A DNA stretch of 64,000 nt from Capitella teleta (lineage: Eukaryota; Annelida; Polychaeta; Capitellidae): assembly GCA_000328365.1 (NCBI GenBank), contig KB309022.1, positions 45,887 through 109,886 of the forward strand, written 5' to 3'. A program made the position numbers and the translations under genes. Positions 51,801 to 61,981 of the stretch are shown piece after piece (the first letter of the stretch is position 1; each line of letters opens with the position of its first letter). The notes under the pieces were generated by a model. The model was given only the letters and a program-made list of their open reading frames with translations, made no database searches and was not told where the DNA came from.

Positions 51801-52792
51801 GTCTTCCCCGGCGACGGATTCGTAGTTTCATATGCTGACAGCCAGCAATAAACCGTTAGATTGCGAGTGAAACGCATCATTTCACTCACTTTTGAGCGGC
51901 ATTTCTCTTGCACATCGATTTCCAAGTGCACGGCCTTATCAGCACGGGCCCTAATATCCGGTATTATCGCCCTCCTGCTCACTCCCGGAAGTGGACTGCG
52001 CCGACGCTTCTTGGGCTTGAATCGGGGTCCGAGGGAGCGTGGAAAGAAAGCGAAGCAATCAATCGCCCTCCTCCTCGTCGTCTTCCTCTTCCCTCCTCCC
52101 TCGATCTCCCTTCTCTTGACCAAAATTGCTGCTCATGTTGGCCCGAAACGTAGCTCGCCTTCCTCAGTAGATGCGCTATTCGCGGGGTCAAGCAATTTTT
52201 CTCCATGGTCGAAATATATTTTGCTGTGATTATTAGGACGGAGCTGCCTCCCTGCCGCCCTCTCTATCTCCCTTTGCCCTCTGTTAGTGAGCATTCATCA
52301 CGAAAAGCTTCTCTTCGGGCTTCGGCATTGCTCCCCTGGGAACTGCTCAAGAAAACGCTTCCTCTCGCTTCGTATCCCTCGAACCAGCTGCGTACACCTC
52401 TTCAACGTTTGTACTGCAAATTTCTCAAGTATATACACCGTGTGTACACATTGTATACCGAGCCCAACATCACGTGTCCTCTTTGGCGGTGTCTCCTTTG
52501 ATCTTTTTGTTCGTGGCCAATGTGATGCCCTCCGACCATAGGTCACCGCCGCAAGCATTCACCTGCACGCTATGTTCCGCTACACCCGAGTGACCTCTTG
52601 TTCTGCTTTCTTTTACCAGGGTACTGGTTGTGCTACCTGAATAGCACGGTGAACCCCGTCTGCTACGCTCTGTGCAACGCCAACTTCCGACGTACCTACT
52701 GGAATATCCTGACATGTCGCTGGGTCGGCAGGAAACATCGAGCGAAAGCAAGGCCCGCTTACTACTCAGCCAACACGCTGAGTACGAGATAA
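42850..52792 (+). CDS. Muscarinic acetylcholine receptor, M1/M3/M5-like
   Basis: A class A GPCR for acetylcholine. CDS exons 42868-44743 and 52620-52792 give 682 aa. An in-frame TGA at 42850 fixes the start at 42868, and an acceptor-like TTCGCAG ends at 42833. Sequons N33, N46, N53 and N58 lie in the N-terminus. TM1 is about 71-98. TM3 carries D154 and Y155, the amine-binding residues, and DRY is 171-173. C147 and C227 form the expected disulphide. [15 protein letters not shown] in loop 2 and [17 protein letters not shown] at the start of loop 3 are hallmarks of the Gq-coupled M1/M3/M5 group. TM6 (588-612) has W601, Y604 and N605; ECL3 has C614-PE-C617; TM7 has Y627, Y631 and NPVCY. Intracellular loop 3 is about 320 aa, with an acidic run. 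Gq coupling is inferred from family, not shown. Confidence 0.95.
45374..45838. repeat. 46-base satellite, about ten copies
   Basis: Units beginning GAAAAATGTAATGATTAAGT recur every 46 bases with almost no differences, ending in a truncated unit that degenerates to TTAATTGAA repeats. Copies are too uniform for an old array. It lies within the receptor intron. Confidence 0.95.
50455..50486. repeat. Short perfect inverted repeat
   Basis: ACCTTGCTTG and CAAGCAAGGT face each other across a loop of about 12 bases. The ten-base stem is perfect. It lies in the receptor intron, with no known role. Confidence 0.75.
50521..50546. repeat. CA dinucleotide microsatellite
   Basis: A short ACAC run with a single interruption. 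Confidence 0.85.
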
Positions 52793-52825
52793 TGGAGATT
52801 GTTTTGATTAATTCCAATGGAATAT

Positions 52826-52975
52826 CATTATTATGATTATTATAATTATGATGATGATGATGATGATGATTATCTATTTTATTATTATGATTTATTATTT
52901 TATTATTATTATTATTATTATTTTATTATTATTATTACTTTTATCATTATTTTTATTACGATGATGATAGTAAGT
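52826..52975. repeat. Compound trinucleotide microsatellite after the receptor stop
   Basis: A GAT run followed by imperfect TTA repeats, interrupted by TTTTA units. It starts about 35 nt after the receptor stop codon and would lie in its 3' UTR. Confidence 0.85.
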
Positions 52976-53518
52976 ATTTTTTTTCTCTGTGTCATCAAAA
53001 AGTAATATTTATTTTTATCATTCTCACTTTTGTTTTGTTTTCTCAAAAACTTCACAATTTCTATATTCTGCGGTGCTTTTTCGTTTCATCTAATACCTGA
53101 TAATAAATTTTGGAAGTATAGTGTATATTATAGTATATATGCATCACGTAATTGTAGAAAACAAAAGGAATGGCATGCAACTCAATCAAATCGCAAAGCA
53201 CAGATATAATAATATTATATTACACAAATAAATAATAAAAGTTAATACCCCGTCTATGCACCCGACACGATCAGGTACAAAATTAAAAAAAGAAAAGAAA
53301 AATGTCTAAAAGCAAAACAAGTTATAAAAAAAGTTCATATTTCATTTAACGTCACACGCATCCTTAGCTCAAAGTATAATCCTGAAATATAAATTACTAT
53401 TAGGTGCCTCGGAAAAAAAATTGCATGAAAGAAAGGATTTTTTTAAACACAAATATATAATAAGGAAGATCATTAATTACTTTGCTACTCATCTCTAGTC
53501 ATCGTTAGAAATAACTAA

Positions 53519-53523
<5 letters not shown>

Positions 53524-53558
<35 letters not shown>
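53524..53558. repeat. 35-base T homopolymer
   Basis: An uninterrupted T run in AT-rich intergenic DNA. Confidence 0.9.
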
Positions 53559-53560
<2 letters not shown>

Positions 53561-55026
53561 ACTGCATAATTATTAAAATAAATCATTATATGGGGGCGAA
53601 CCTTCCTGCAGACGGAGAACGTTAAAGTCACGTGATTTGATCACGTGTCGAAATCATGTGACGATTTAGTTTCTAGAAAAAAAAAGACCTCTTTTTGTGT
53701 CCGGTTGCTGTCTGCAATAGACTTCTTTGTCCCATGGCGGGTTTTAATTGTTTTATCAATATGCATGTTCTCACCGCTGCTCGATATCGCTGTCTTGTTC
53801 TCATTCAGTCGATGTGTATTATTTTTTAGATTGCAAACAAAATAATAAGGCGATAATAAAAAAAAATGTGTATGAATATCTTGTTTTTGCATTTCTCTCA
53901 CACTCAATGAATGAACCAATTAACCGAATTATTGAATCCAGGGCATTGGCAATAATTTCAGGTAATGACCTTATTACAATCTCATCTTAATTATCATAAT
54001 TGATATTATACCTGCAATAAAATATTCGAAAAAAAAAATATATATATATATCACGAGAAGCGACCAGCATAAGAATTGTCTCTAAAGTCTGAGCTTATTT
54101 AATTGGTGCCTGGTTTGGTTCAGAGTGGATTGCCCTAATTATATACAACTGCAGATACCAACTGCAGTTTTAATCGCCCCTGGATGATCAGCCTATGAGG
54201 CCTGCATGCTGTGTGTGATCACAAGCAGGTCTGTTGGGGGCGGTACTGACCCAACCTACAAAAGTCTTTAATAGGACTTCGTAGATACAGAGACCCTGGA
54301 TGGTAAATATGTACAAGTATAACAAGAAAGAGCCTCATTACCCGGGTGTTATTGACCCAGTGGCAGAGTTAATGTCAGCGCAAGTGTGTGCCCCTGTGGG
54401 TGGCAAATGCGGACATTATGATTATGTTAGAAATTCAATTCTCCGGTCTTACTGAACTGGATTTCGGCCTATTTAGATGTTTGCAAGTGTTAATTTTAAA
54501 TTGCTTGCGTTTGGTCGATGATGCACACACGTGAATAACATCGGTGTTAGTCCTGATGTGAGACTCGATTGCTAATTCCGATTCCCACGAGGGCGGCAAT
54601 TTGCAACGGGTCATATGCGACGCCCGTTATGATCCTTCTTGTTGAGATTCTTACTGAAGTGTGGTAATCATAACGCACCAGTAAAAGGCATGGGGTTTGG
54701 GTAACCTCTTGCGTTCTAAGTGCAACGATGGGTACAATGTATTGTTAAGACCCGGATAGAGATATCGGAACATTTCAAGTAAAAGCTCAATACTGTTTTA
54801 TGCAAACGGGTTGATAAGACGGGGATCCTTTGTTAGCCAATGGCAGCTTAAAGAATGAGTTCCCAGCAAGAAATTCTTGCTTTCACACCTGGTTCGGACC
54901 GTGACGAATATTAGATTCCGTGACAATACTCAGATACATCTGAATACCTGTAAAGTGAACATAATTCATCAACAGCATGCGTATGCTACATCGGTTTGTT
55001 GTGAGATTCTGGATTTCAGCCGAACG

Positions 55027-55123
55027 CTCACAAGTCCGAATTCACAAGGGAACTGTGGTTAGGGTTAGGGACTTACTAGCATATACTTACACATGGTATG
55101 TATGGGGAATTCGGACTTGTGAG
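55027..55123. repeat. Perfect 17-base inverted repeat around a G-rich core
   Basis: CTCACAAGTCCGAATTC at 55027-55043 is the exact reverse complement of 55107-55123. The 63 bases between them include GGTTAGGGTTAGGG. It could be the ends of a tiny inverted-repeat element or a large hairpin. Confidence 0.85.
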
Positions 55124-55957
55124 TATTCAACCTCTATCGACTCTGTAGCGCCCCCACACTGACGCTAGACACGTCAATTTCATTCATGTCTATTTCATTT
55201 TTCACGAAGGAATAAAAAATTCAGTATTCTTTTCAACACCGACGTGTTCCAGGCTCTATAACTCCATCGCGTGAGTTTCGAGGCATCGATCTTGTCCCCG
55301 ATATAGATTATTAAAATATATATACTAGTGGAACAAAAATAGGCATACGTTCATTTGGCATTATAAATCCAATGCTGACCAGATGACCTGCCTGGTCAGT
55401 ATATACATGGTCTAAACCAGGGAAGCATGGCATAACCAGAGTGCATGTTTATATATTACGTCACCCTGATGAGGGGCGTCGGATAAACGACGCTAGTTTG
55501 CAGGCTGCACCTCAACGTATACTGGTATACTGAATACTGGTATACTGGCAGTTATACTAGCATATAAGCACCAACTTCCAAGCCTTTAAATAAGAGAGAT
55601 CGAAAGACCACGTGCGTGGAAATATAACCTCCTAGTATTCAGTTGGTTCTATATGACGTCACGGGGCACACACACCTTAAAGGGTGATGGGTCCAGTGCT
55701 CTCATATGAGTGACACACATGGTTTGACTCTTTGATGCAAAAAAAAACAAAAAAAAAAAAAAAAAAAAAAATTTAAATTAATTCTGAAAAAAGTATGGTG
55801 GTAATTAAAGAAGGAGAATACACACACCACAAGACACGGTGATATATAAAATCTTTACATGAAATGGTATACTTAAAACCGTTGACTATTCGCAAACGCA
55901 CGTAATTGACTTATTGTTCCACGCATTCATATTTCACCCAATACCACAGTCGATTGT

Positions 55958-56632
55958 TTAATTCTCCACGGTACAGACAACCACGTTCACTGGCGAGTGA
56001 TGCAGGACGTATTCACTGACGGATCCAAGAATAATTCGACGAAGCGGAGATTCCCTTCTGACCTTACGCCCAACGACAATCGCATTCGTCTTGGATTTCT
56101 CGGCCATATTCGTGATGGTACTTCCCGGAGAACCATCCTTATGCACAAACCTGTAGCTATTCTATGAAATCAAGATTGATGCTTGATTACCTGGTTGATT
56201 GGCTGACTTACTTCTTCAACTCCAGCGTCTTCCAGGATGACTTGATGCTTTTTTTGGATTGCTTTAATCAAGCGGTCTTTCTCTGAAAACACTTTAAACT
56301 GTTCTTCCTTAGGGAGGCCAGCTGTTTAGACAAAGAAACACATTGTATTAGTATTGGACTAGCAGGTGTAATGACTAGGTGTGAACATCTTACCTCTGTA
56401 ACCAAAAGTCGGGTAGAACTCATCTTCGGATACGTGCAGCAATGTGATCAGGTGTGTCGAAAGGTACAGGTGTCGAAGGTACCCTACAGTGCAAAAGCAC
56501 AAATTGTGTTGCAAGCAGCTGATAGGTCAATCATCAGTACTCACATTTCAATGCAGCTTCGGAAGTATTCGTTGCGTTGATGCCAATCAGAATGCGAACA
56601 GGTGAAGCAGCCGTGGTGCAGGGCCGCTCCAT
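55958..56632 (-). CDS. Universal stress protein, divergent paralogue (USP-a)
   Basis: A small cytosolic USP-fold protein. Exons 56545-56632, 56394-56483, 56212-56321 and 55958-56161 join in phase to 163 aa. Family marks: ILIGIN as the first strand, ALKWYLRHLY helix, LITLLHVSEDEFYPTFGYRA, NSYRFVHKDGSPGSTI, and a C-terminal IILGSVSEYVLHHSPVNVVV strand-loop-helix. It departs from ATP-binding USPs in two places: N19 replaces the first-strand Asp, and the loop GRKVRRESPLRRIILGS lacks the second glycine and has two extra residues compared with G-2x-G-9x-G-S. I infer a USP that does not bind ATP. It lies in the same orientation as USP-b, with identical internal exon sizes (90 and 110 nt), so the pair arose by tandem duplication. 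Confidence 0.9.
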
Positions 56633-56720
56633 AATATCCTAACTGCTAAGCAATGCAGGATCTTCGTGCGAATGCAGGCTCACTTAACACAAACAACACG
56701 CTCCAACGATTTGCATTCTG

Positions 56721-56744
56721 TGACGTCACAACGTCAGCCACGTG
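56721..56744 (-). promoter_or_regulatory. CRE and CACGTG cluster upstream of USP-a
   Basis: TGACGTCA (56721-56728), a half site ACGTCA right after it and CACGTG (56739-56744) sit about 90-110 bases upstream of the USP-a ATG. ATF/CREB and bHLH factors bind such sites in animals. Use in this gene is inferred from position only. Confidence 0.45.
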
Positions 56745-57411
56745 CGACATCAAGGTAACAGTTGAAATGATACGGGACACGTGTAGTATTCAGCCCCCCG
56801 TGGCCTACACCGTAATTACGTGTAATTACGTGTAACAAGTCGCTGAGTTCTCCAGACCCTGGTTGTTGATTGCGTAACACAATTGTATGCACTGTTAACT
56901 GACGTACGCGTAAACTGCAAGGACTGCATGATGGAGAGGGTCAAAGTGCATGCATGAACTCCGTTCTCGACTACTAGTATACTGACTAGAGACAGCACTC
57001 AAGACAGCTGCTCAGGTTGAAAGTTCAGAGATGCGTTATGATTTTTACGAACACAGGTTAATATCGCAAACATAACGCACTTCATATATTACATGATAAT
57101 CCGCGATAAAGATGTGATGTACAATTGTACAATGCACATGTATACAGTATGCATTACATGAATTTATGTATGTTGCATTTGTACGCATCTACTGGTAGTG
57201 TGTCAGCTACATGGATCAAGGTAAGATTTGATTTGATTTCCCAAAAAGATCTTGACGTCGGCTTTTTTCACACCTCTGTCTTTAAATAAATTAAATGCGT
57301 ATCTAAAGATGATTGTTTACCGTATCGCCATTACCTCGTGAGCCAACGTCAAAGAATATTTAAGGATTTTAGATTTTACACGTATTCTTTTCATCAACCA
57401 TTCATATACAG

Positions 57412-57530
57412 AGTGGGCCAAAAGTAATCTACTCCATGTTAGAAACAAAACACTAAAATTTGCCAAAATGTATCAATTATTCCAAATAAATCAAATAAAA
57501 AGTTTTTTTTTAATGAGACAGGATTACATG
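57412..57530. mobile_element. Partial copy of the CAGAGTGGG TA element
   Basis: After TA, CAGAGTGGGCCAAAAGTAAT begins a stretch whose next bases resemble those after the left end of the element at 29643 (ACTCCAT, an AAAACA-rich part, AAATCAAATAAAAAG). No matching right end was found nearby, so it is a truncated or internally deleted copy. Confidence 0.5.
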
Positions 57531-58334
57531 ACACAATAAACATTACAAACGATTCGCTGGGATTTTAGGGCGGATTACGAAAAGGATTACATGACGGCGG
57601 ATTAACGGGGTCTGACTGTAGCATATAGACCGTTCTCGCCATTGACCTAATGTTATACAGTAGTCTCAAAATGCAATTTCATAACGCCTCCGCTCGTTGG
57701 CGCAGTTATGATTATTCTTAAAAATCGCAGTGGGTAAAACCCTGATTCGGGATTTCATATATATCTCAGGGAATACATGTTGACAACGCGCGCTATCTCC
57801 GTTGTTTAGCGATCCATCTTCGTTGTTCAAGGATCCGGCATTTGATACGAAATCAGCCAGAGCTTTCATTGCTGTATTTGCAAATTTTAATTAATTTTGG
57901 TGGAACATTGTTTTAGAAGGAAATATTCTTATGTTACTAATGTTCGTTGATAATGTAAATCGAATTATCATTTTATCGGGTTCTGAGAAGGATTTGTAGT
58001 GCTATCCGACATCGGAATCATCAATCCGGGTTTACTCATAACTATTCAACTATTCAAGAATGTCATTTCGATCGTCGTCTCGATCAACTAAGTTAGAAAT
58101 TTTCGTGGCATAATCCGGTTAAGTCACTCGAAAGTCGATGGTTTATGCTCGGATAGATTATCTTATTGTGATTCTGCAGCCAAAAATTTGGCTCCAGAAT
58201 TATTTGGTTCCAGATTCACTTGAACATCATTTATCCGAGCATTACCATCGACTTCCCGTGACCTTTCCCTTAATCCACTTCTGCTTAAACTCAAATACTA
58301 GTACCCTACACATATATTACCAGCTGGACGTGAG

Positions 58335-58340
58335 TTTATT
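58335..58340 (-). terminator. USP-b candidate polyadenylation signal
   Basis: AATAAA on the minus strand, about 65 nt after the USP-b stop codon. Confidence 0.5.
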
Positions 58341-58402
58341 GACATTTTCAAGCATAATTTGTTCAGAATCGTATTAGTTAACTGGGGCAGACTTTTGGGA
58401 CT

Positions 58403-61400
58403 TCACATCTGCGTGCTGTCCTTGACCTTTGATCCAGATCTGCTCCGCGACTTCACATCCGGTGTATGGATGATACAGACAGGCACACTGGAGTGGTGGA
58501 GGACGTAATCGCTGACAGATCCGAGGACGGTGCGAGCCACTGTGCCCTGTCCTCGGGTGCCAATTGCGATCATTTGAACCTTATTCTTCTCTGCAATTTC
58601 AATGAGACGCACACCAGCGTTTCCAGATTCCGCGACGCACTTAATGTGCTCCTGCAAGAACAAAGGGTGACACCACAAAGTGATTACGGCGGTACACGAT
58701 TTTATTCACTCACAACTCCACCAGCTTTTAAATGGTCTGAGTGTTTCTTCAGCAGATTCTTCACTTTGGCTTCTTGTTCTTTTATCATGAGATCCCATTG
58801 TTCTCGTGGAATCGCAATTCCAGCTGGTTAACCATAAATCACCGATAAGTGAAAATATCGTGAATTTTAGGGTGACTGACCTCGAAAACCAAATGATGGG
58901 TTAACCTCTGGTTCGCCGACATGGGCAAGAACCACAGAATATTCTGTGTCATGGATGTGAGCCTTATACCCTGAAATAAAAGAGTTAAAATGCACTTTCA
59001 GTTCATAGAATATTCCTGGCGTTTGAGGGCAACAGTCACGTGGAAGTAGCGGTGTCTATGTACAGGGTCACTTTGGCAAAAGCCTCCGAGCCTGACCTTC
59101 GCGCCTTTTCTCAGAAATGGGCGGACTTAGGTATGGCCACACTGTGACTGTCAGATATCACAGCCTGTCAAAGACTGTCATGCAATGCATCGAGGAGGCC
59201 AAAAGGTGGAGATAAGGACAAGATAGAACCCGGAATGACAGGGTTCAAGAATGGATCGAGGACAGCCCGAAGAATCTACCAAGAGCCAACGGGATCAGAG
59301 TGGTGAGGAGGAGGAGGGAGGGGAAGGTCCTTAAATTTCCATGATAACCCAGATTCAAGGGATGAGAGAGTGAGAGTGAAGACATTTCTTGGGGCGTTGA
59401 GCAGCTGCAGATTACACGGGCAGCTGTCGCGGCTGTGGTGACAGCAGTAAGTCAATGCAAATGAGAGCAACAAAAGTATCTAACTTTATTCAAGACCACA
59501 GCAACAGGATTCGTGGTGTTATTCCGGCCATTCAAGAGAATAATTCGAACCTTATTCTGACCAGTTGAGAGCGATATTGTTTTCTTCACATTTCCAAACG
59601 TTAAGCTATCCGCGTGCCGGATTCGATAGTGAAGCACCAGTGACGTCACTTGCACTCTGAAGGGCTTTGCGGGCGAGATGTGTCCCATTGACCGGGATTT
59701 GGGGATCCCTGGTCGAGTCGAGATGCCAGAGTTAGTTAAAGGACAGCGACGTTTCCTAGCTACACACTCAGTGGCACTGTGACTATTTCGTAGGCACCTT
59801 ATTGTAAGGCTTACAAAAGGAAGATATGTTACAAGCCAGGAAACCCCCAAGTTTAGGGGTTTCCAAAAGGAATACACGCTCTACTAGTCAACACCATTGG
59901 CTAACAAATAGGCGAAGACAAGCACCAGTTAGTCCAAGGGGCTTACTGTGGTACACATTGCGCTGAACCGAGCCAAGTTGCATGCACCACATTGGATCAT
60001 ACCTTTTAATTGGTCCGGAAATAACTGACTACATCTTATCTTCAATTCTCATCAGACTGTATTCAAACTATTCATGATTTTATCCCTTATCACATTATAA
60101 CCATTCATCTTATGGCACACTAGTACGCTAACGGTTGCATATCTATATATTTATATATAGTACACTAACCTATGTATGGCTCATTGATTATGCTTATCGT
60201 GCTTCAGATTGAAAAACATTCCATCTGAGGTTTGATCTTAAGATGGAGAAAAATATAATTTCTTGTCAGCAAAATACGACGTGAAAAGTGCTTGGGTAAG
60301 ATTAATGGACACCTAGGTATTCGCAGCTTTCAGACTTCTAGTTTATGCGTGTGATGATGTGCACATCAGCTCAGGTAGATTTCGTGGAATCGCCAAAAAA
60401 AAATTGTGTAAATTTACATTTAAAGGGGACCTCTGATTGTTTTGAAGTAGTAAGGGATGGTAGAGGATGCATCCCAAAAAACAAATACGCATTTTGACTG
60501 ACATATTTTTAGAAAATGCACTTGATGTGGGCTAATTCTACATGTAGATACATCGGGGCATTCCCCACACCCAATAAACCTAACCTACCAAATCGCCCTT
60601 CATCATACATGTTTGTACATGAGGTGGAATTACCAGAGCGTAAAATTTAACGTGCATTTTTGGGGGGCACAATCATGAATCTTGTTCAGTCTCTTAAACT
60701 TTAAAGGGGACCTCTGATTGTTGTGAAATGACAGCAAATGATAGAAGATACAAGACAAACACGTCTTTTGACCGACACATCTTAAGAAGTCACAGTTACT
60801 ACTAATACATAAATGGATAAGAATTTAAACGCAAACTCTTGCTTTTGAAGCAGATATCAATTGGTGGTGACGTCATCAAATCAATGGTCCCATTGATCAC
60901 ACAGAGCAGCGATTGGACAATTCTCTCAGCAGTTTTGATATTAGAAATTCCGACTTCTTCTTGTTACAAGCTATTCTGCCTGGTATTGCATAATATTGTA
61001 TTTCAATAGTCTTGACTTATACCCCTAGCTGAAAGAGCGTTAAAATTGGTATCTATGATTTCGTTAATGTCAATTGAATCTACCGAGAAGGTTTCAAAAC
61101 GAACCAAAAGTGACCTCATCGATATATTTACCCGACAAAAAAAAAAAAAAAAGGAAAAAAAACAGTAGTTGGCATCCCATTATACTAGTATACAGGAATA
61201 ATAGAGGGCGAATAATTCACATGGAACAATTTGAGACATATTGCAATTTTGTAACTTTTAAGTGGTTAAACATGGTTAGTTACTGTGATTCCACACAAGA
61301 CGAATCAAACTTTTGATTCTTGATTATTCAAGGTCATAGAGCTCGCTTTCATTACGATGACGGCAAACCCTGGAGAACTCAGTGCGGTTCCGATTGAGTT

Positions 61401-61981
61401 TATTGAGAGGCAAAGATAAAGAAATGACTCGACAGGTTCGCAAATTAAGCTGAACACATAAAGCACATTTTGATATTGCGAATTCATCGACCAGTACCTG
61501 GCCAGAATTAGGCATTGCAATCGTACTCCTGATGTTAGGGTTCCAGGGGTAAGATCGAACCCTTCGGTGATCGATTGACCTCCAGAATAACAAACAAGGA
61601 GACCGACAAAGACCACCCCAGAACCACATTGACTACCTCTGGTAATCCACTGCATCCCAATACCAACATGTCCAGAAAACCTCCATATTTTAACAAAATT
61701 TTGACTCCGAAATACTGGAATGTTAGATAAATGCCACGCCATATTTATCTCCACATACTGGCACCAGGGAAGTTCATGACGTCATTATCCCAAACAATAT
61801 CGATAACATTACTTTGTATTAACGTTGTTTGTAACGATAAACGGTACAAATACAAATAATTCTTAGATAATGTAAAAAGTGGCATGTACTAGTATATTAC
61901 ATGTACATGTATATACTTACATTCCACTGCGTACTCCGAGTGAATACTCCCATCGACAGCAATCAGCACTTTGAACGTCAT
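58403..61981 (-). CDS. Universal stress protein with intact ATP-binding loop (USP-b)
   Basis: A small USP-fold protein of the ATP-binding type. Exons 61921-61981, 58881-58970, 58714-58823 and 58403-58651 join in phase to 169 aa. The first strand VLIAVDGS keeps D10. Further marks are YKAHIHDTEYSVVLAHVGEP, VNPSFGFRAG and IAEKNKVQMIAIGTRGQGTV. The loop from G118 to S132 fits G-2x-G-9x-G-S exactly, followed by SVSDYVLHHSSVPVCIIH. The last 20 residues are a basic, serine-rich extension (KSRSRSGSK) not typical of bacterial USPs. Intron 1 is 2.95 kb, the others 62 and 57 nt. Exons 2 and 3 have the same lengths and phases as in USP-a. No neighbour suggests a partner. Confidence 0.93.
58971..61920 (-). 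other. 2.95-kb first intron of USP-b
   Basis: Non-coding apart from an unassigned 141-codon open frame at 59452-59877 that I do not accept as a gene. It contains a duplicated segment starting at 60416 and 60702 and a GTGACGTCAC palindrome near 59639-59650. Confidence 0.75.
60416..60800. repeat. Two direct copies of a diverged repeat
   Basis: TTTAAAGGGGACCTCTGATT starts at about 60418 and again at about 60702, and the next 80 or so bases also align loosely (TTTTGAC.GACA). It is an older tandem or element-derived duplication inside the USP-b intron. Confidence 0.65.

Larger units (their letters stand above)
44744..52619 (+). other. 7.9-kb intron of the muscarinic receptor
   Basis: Donor GTAAGT follows TLYAI plus one base; acceptor TTTTACCAG precedes GYWLCYLN, so phase is kept across ECL3 and TM7. 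Apart from the 46-base satellite and small hairpins I see no gene inside. Several 80-130 codon open frames around 48.7-52.2 kb have no family resemblance and overlap frames on both strands. Confidence 0.85.
52793..55957. other. Intergenic between muscarinic receptor and USP pair
   Basis: No supported gene. It holds probable receptor 3' UTR with AATAAA at 53102, a 35-base T run at 53524-53558, a 17-base inverted repeat at 55027/55107 and an A-rich run near 55740-55771. Confidence 0.7.
56745..58402. other. Spacer between the two USP genes
   Basis: No gene seen. It contains the candidate USP-b poly(A) signal, a partial copy of the CAGAGTGGG element near 57412-57530 and an inverted pair of the CATAACGCA motif at 57032-57079. 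Confidence 0.7.

Noticed and set aside
51725-52558. Overlapping open frames on both strands, up to 132 codons
   Set aside because: Arg/Ser/Pro-rich low-complexity products in several frames at once, inside the receptor intron. Typical of chance frames in GC-richer DNA.
55060-55075. Interstitial telomere
   Set aside because: Only about two TTAGGG units are present.
59452-59877. 141-codon open frame on the minus strand within the USP-b intron
   Set aside because: No family resemblance, no splice-compatible partner, and an AATAAA falls inside the frame.
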